A stretch of 6,298 bases of DNA from UBA10210 sp964408425. GTDB taxonomy: Archaea > Micrarchaeota > Micrarchaeia > Norongarragalinales > Norongarragalinaceae. Where the stretch lies: positions 1 through 6,298 of the forward strand of contig CAYOZI010000036.1 in assembly GCA_964408425.1 (NCBI GenBank), written 5' to 3'. How positions within the stretch are numbered: the stretch's first letter is position 1; every line of letters starts with the position of its first letter. Below are positions 5,175 through 6,298 of this stretch, piece by piece. The position numbers and the translations under genes were made by a program. The notes under the pieces were generated by a model. The model saw only the letters and a list, made by a program, of their open reading frames with translations. It did not search any database and was not told the origin of the DNA.

Positions 5175-6271
5175 GGCAGAAAGCTTTCGGCCCTGACTCC
5201 TTCGTTGCTCACGTTCAAATCCAGAACATTCAACCCCTTGCGTTTCCAAAACCCTTCCAGTTTTGTCTTGTCCTCTTCCGAAAGGCAGAACGCCGCTATG
5301 CTGTCCCCGCCACCCGCTCCGGGAAGGCAGGAGACGAAAGCTCCGTTAGCATCGCTTTCCTGCCGCAGTATCGTGTACTCTTCGCTTTCAATCTCGCAAC
5401 CGCTCTTTATCCCTAATTGCTTTCTCAAGAACTGGGCGTGGTTGAACATTTTCTTGAAATCCGAAAGGTTTTTCTCCGAAAAGTCGGAAGAGAGTTTTTT
5501 CAACGAACCGATGGCGAAAGAGTTGGAAGCATTGTATTGGGCCATCAGCTCTTCGTATTCGACTACGTACAAGGCTTTCCAGACGTTGATTTTCTTCACC
5601 ATTTCGCTAGTGCTCGCGCTTTTCCCGAGCGCGGCAATCGCTACTTGGAATTGTTTCGGCAGGGGAATTTCCTTCGTTTCATAATCCCATTTCTCTTCGA
5701 CAACCTGCGGGAACGGCTGTTTCAAAATATCCGGAGAATAGCGCACGTACGAGGAGGCGCCGTAACACGCTGCGGCAACGTCAAACCCGCTTCCCACCTT
5801 TCCCTGGGCGGTGTTGTGGGCCCACTGTGAAATCTTGTGGATTTTTTCCTTGTTTTCCTCAACGCCCATCCAGTGGAGTTCAAACAACGCAGCGGCCGTA
5901 GCGACGCATACCGCGGCGCTCGAGCCCAAACCCGCTTTCACCTCAACCCCGAAAGCCTCGTCGCTCTTCGTCTCCAACTCGAAATTCTTCAGGGCAATGC
6001 ATTTCCAGGCGAAATAATTCAAACAGCCTTCGGCCGTGGTTTTCACGAACTTCAGTTTTTCCGAATCGCCATTCAGTATGATTTTCCCGTTTTCGAAAAT
6101 CCCGCTCGCATCCAAGCCGAACTGCGGAGAATGAAAGACGATTTTGTAGCTTTCCTTCGCTTGAACGTAAACCCTCTTATCGACTCCCGTGATGAACGAA
6201 ACGTTGGGCCTCTCCAAAACAGCATATCCTCCCAGCCACAGTATTTTGCCGGGAGCGGAACAAACGACCAT
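5171..6271 (-). CDS. mvaK2: Phosphomevalonate kinase, ERG8 type (GHMP kinase family)
   Basis: The enzyme phosphorylates 5-phosphomevalonate to 5-diphosphomevalonate, the second kinase step of the classical mevalonate pathway. The 366-residue product shows the GHMP motifs in order: SAPGKILWLGGYAVLE at 5-20, the ATP loop KAGLGSSAA at 112-120, and CLPGAGGGDSIAAF at 315-328. It is separated from mevalonate kinase and decarboxylase by GKVGSGFDVAAACYG (157-171) followed by YVRYSP (175-180), nearly matching yeast ERG8, and by the C-terminal LDLNVSNEGVR, which parallels the yeast end. It is far shorter than yeast ERG8 (about 450), lacking internal insertions. The ATG at 6271 directly follows the stop of an apparent upstream gene, which suggests translational coupling in an operon that continues outside the window. 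The 3' end overlaps the Nudix gene by 4 bases. The symbol follows bacterial usage; pmk is also used. Confidence 0.88.
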   Translation of the reverse strand: MVVCSAPGKILWLGGYAVLERPNVSFITGVDKRVYVQAKESYKIVFHSPQFGLDASGIFENGKIILNGDSEKLKFVKTTAEGCLNYFAWKCIALKNFELETKSDEAFGVEVKAGLGSSAAVCVATAAALFELHWMGVEENKEKIHKISQWAHNTAQGKVGSGFDVAAACYGASSYVRYSPDILKQPFPQVVEEKWDYETKEIPLPKQFQVAIAALGKSASTSEMVKKINVWKALYVVEYEELMAQYNASNSFAIGSLKKLSSDFSEKNLSDFKKMFNHAQFLRKQLGIKSGCEIESEEYTILRQESDANGAFVSCLPGAGGGDSIAAFCLSEEDKTKLEGFWKRKGLNVLDLNVSNEGVRAESFLP

Positions 6272-6298
6272 TTACCCCACGACCAGTTCTTTCTTCTT
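6272..6298 (-). CDS. Probable 3' end of an upstream minus-strand gene (partial)
   Basis: Read on the minus strand, the last 27 bases give KKKELVVG followed by TAA, which abuts the kinase ATG with no gap. GTGGGG just before that stop could act as the ribosome binding site of the kinase. Another mevalonate pathway gene would be a natural neighbour, but eight residues identify nothing, and the frame could be open by chance. Confidence 0.35.
   Translation of the reverse strand, partial: KKKELVVG

Overview
The window reads as a compact archaeal chromosome segment. The markers are archaeal/eukaryotic-type ribosomal proteins (L7Ae, S28e, L24e), an archaeal/eukaryotic-type glutamyl-tRNA synthetase, AT-rich TATA-like boxes, and Shine-Dalgarno sequences of the GGTGA type. 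Small proteins, intergenic gaps of 2 to about 120 bases and trimmed enzymes suggest a small-genome archaeon, possibly of the DPANN group. That placement is an inference; no rRNA or other decisive marker is present.

Layout from left to right: a predicted N-glycosylated lipoprotein (31-885, minus) lies downstream of a ribosomal protein cluster that reads L7Ae (1461-1934), S28e (1115-1429), L24e (939-1100), all minus. The L24e gene is only 53 codons and lies inside a longer spurious frame. A 118-base divergent promoter region separates L7Ae from a short NAD kinase-like gene (2059-2808, plus). That gene runs tail to tail, with 2 bases between stop codons, into glutamyl-tRNA synthetase (2811-4514, minus). 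An 84-base divergent promoter region then leads to a Nudix protein of the type 1 isopentenyl-diphosphate isomerase family (4599-5174, plus). Its stop overlaps by 4 bases the stop of an ERG8-type phosphomevalonate kinase (5171-6271, minus). The last 27 bases appear to be the 3' end of another minus-strand gene abutting the kinase start.

Functionally there are three parts: ribosome assembly with RNA binding (L7Ae also serves box C/D, H/ACA and RNase P particles), central cofactor and tRNA metabolism (NAD kinase, GluRS), and isoprenoid precursor synthesis. The kinase points to the classical (eukaryote-like) order of the mevalonate pathway, which is a minority arrangement in Archaea. The neighbouring isomerase homologue keeps every metal ligand I could align but has valine where the catalytic cysteine should be.

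No mobile element, CRISPR array, tRNA or rRNA was seen, and no gene-free stretch exceeds 300 bases. The points most worth a second look are the Cys-less isomerase homologue, the NAD kinase with a Cys-rich segment in place of a conserved loop, the glycosylation-rich lipoprotein beside the ribosomal genes, and the facing low-complexity tails of L7Ae and S28e.
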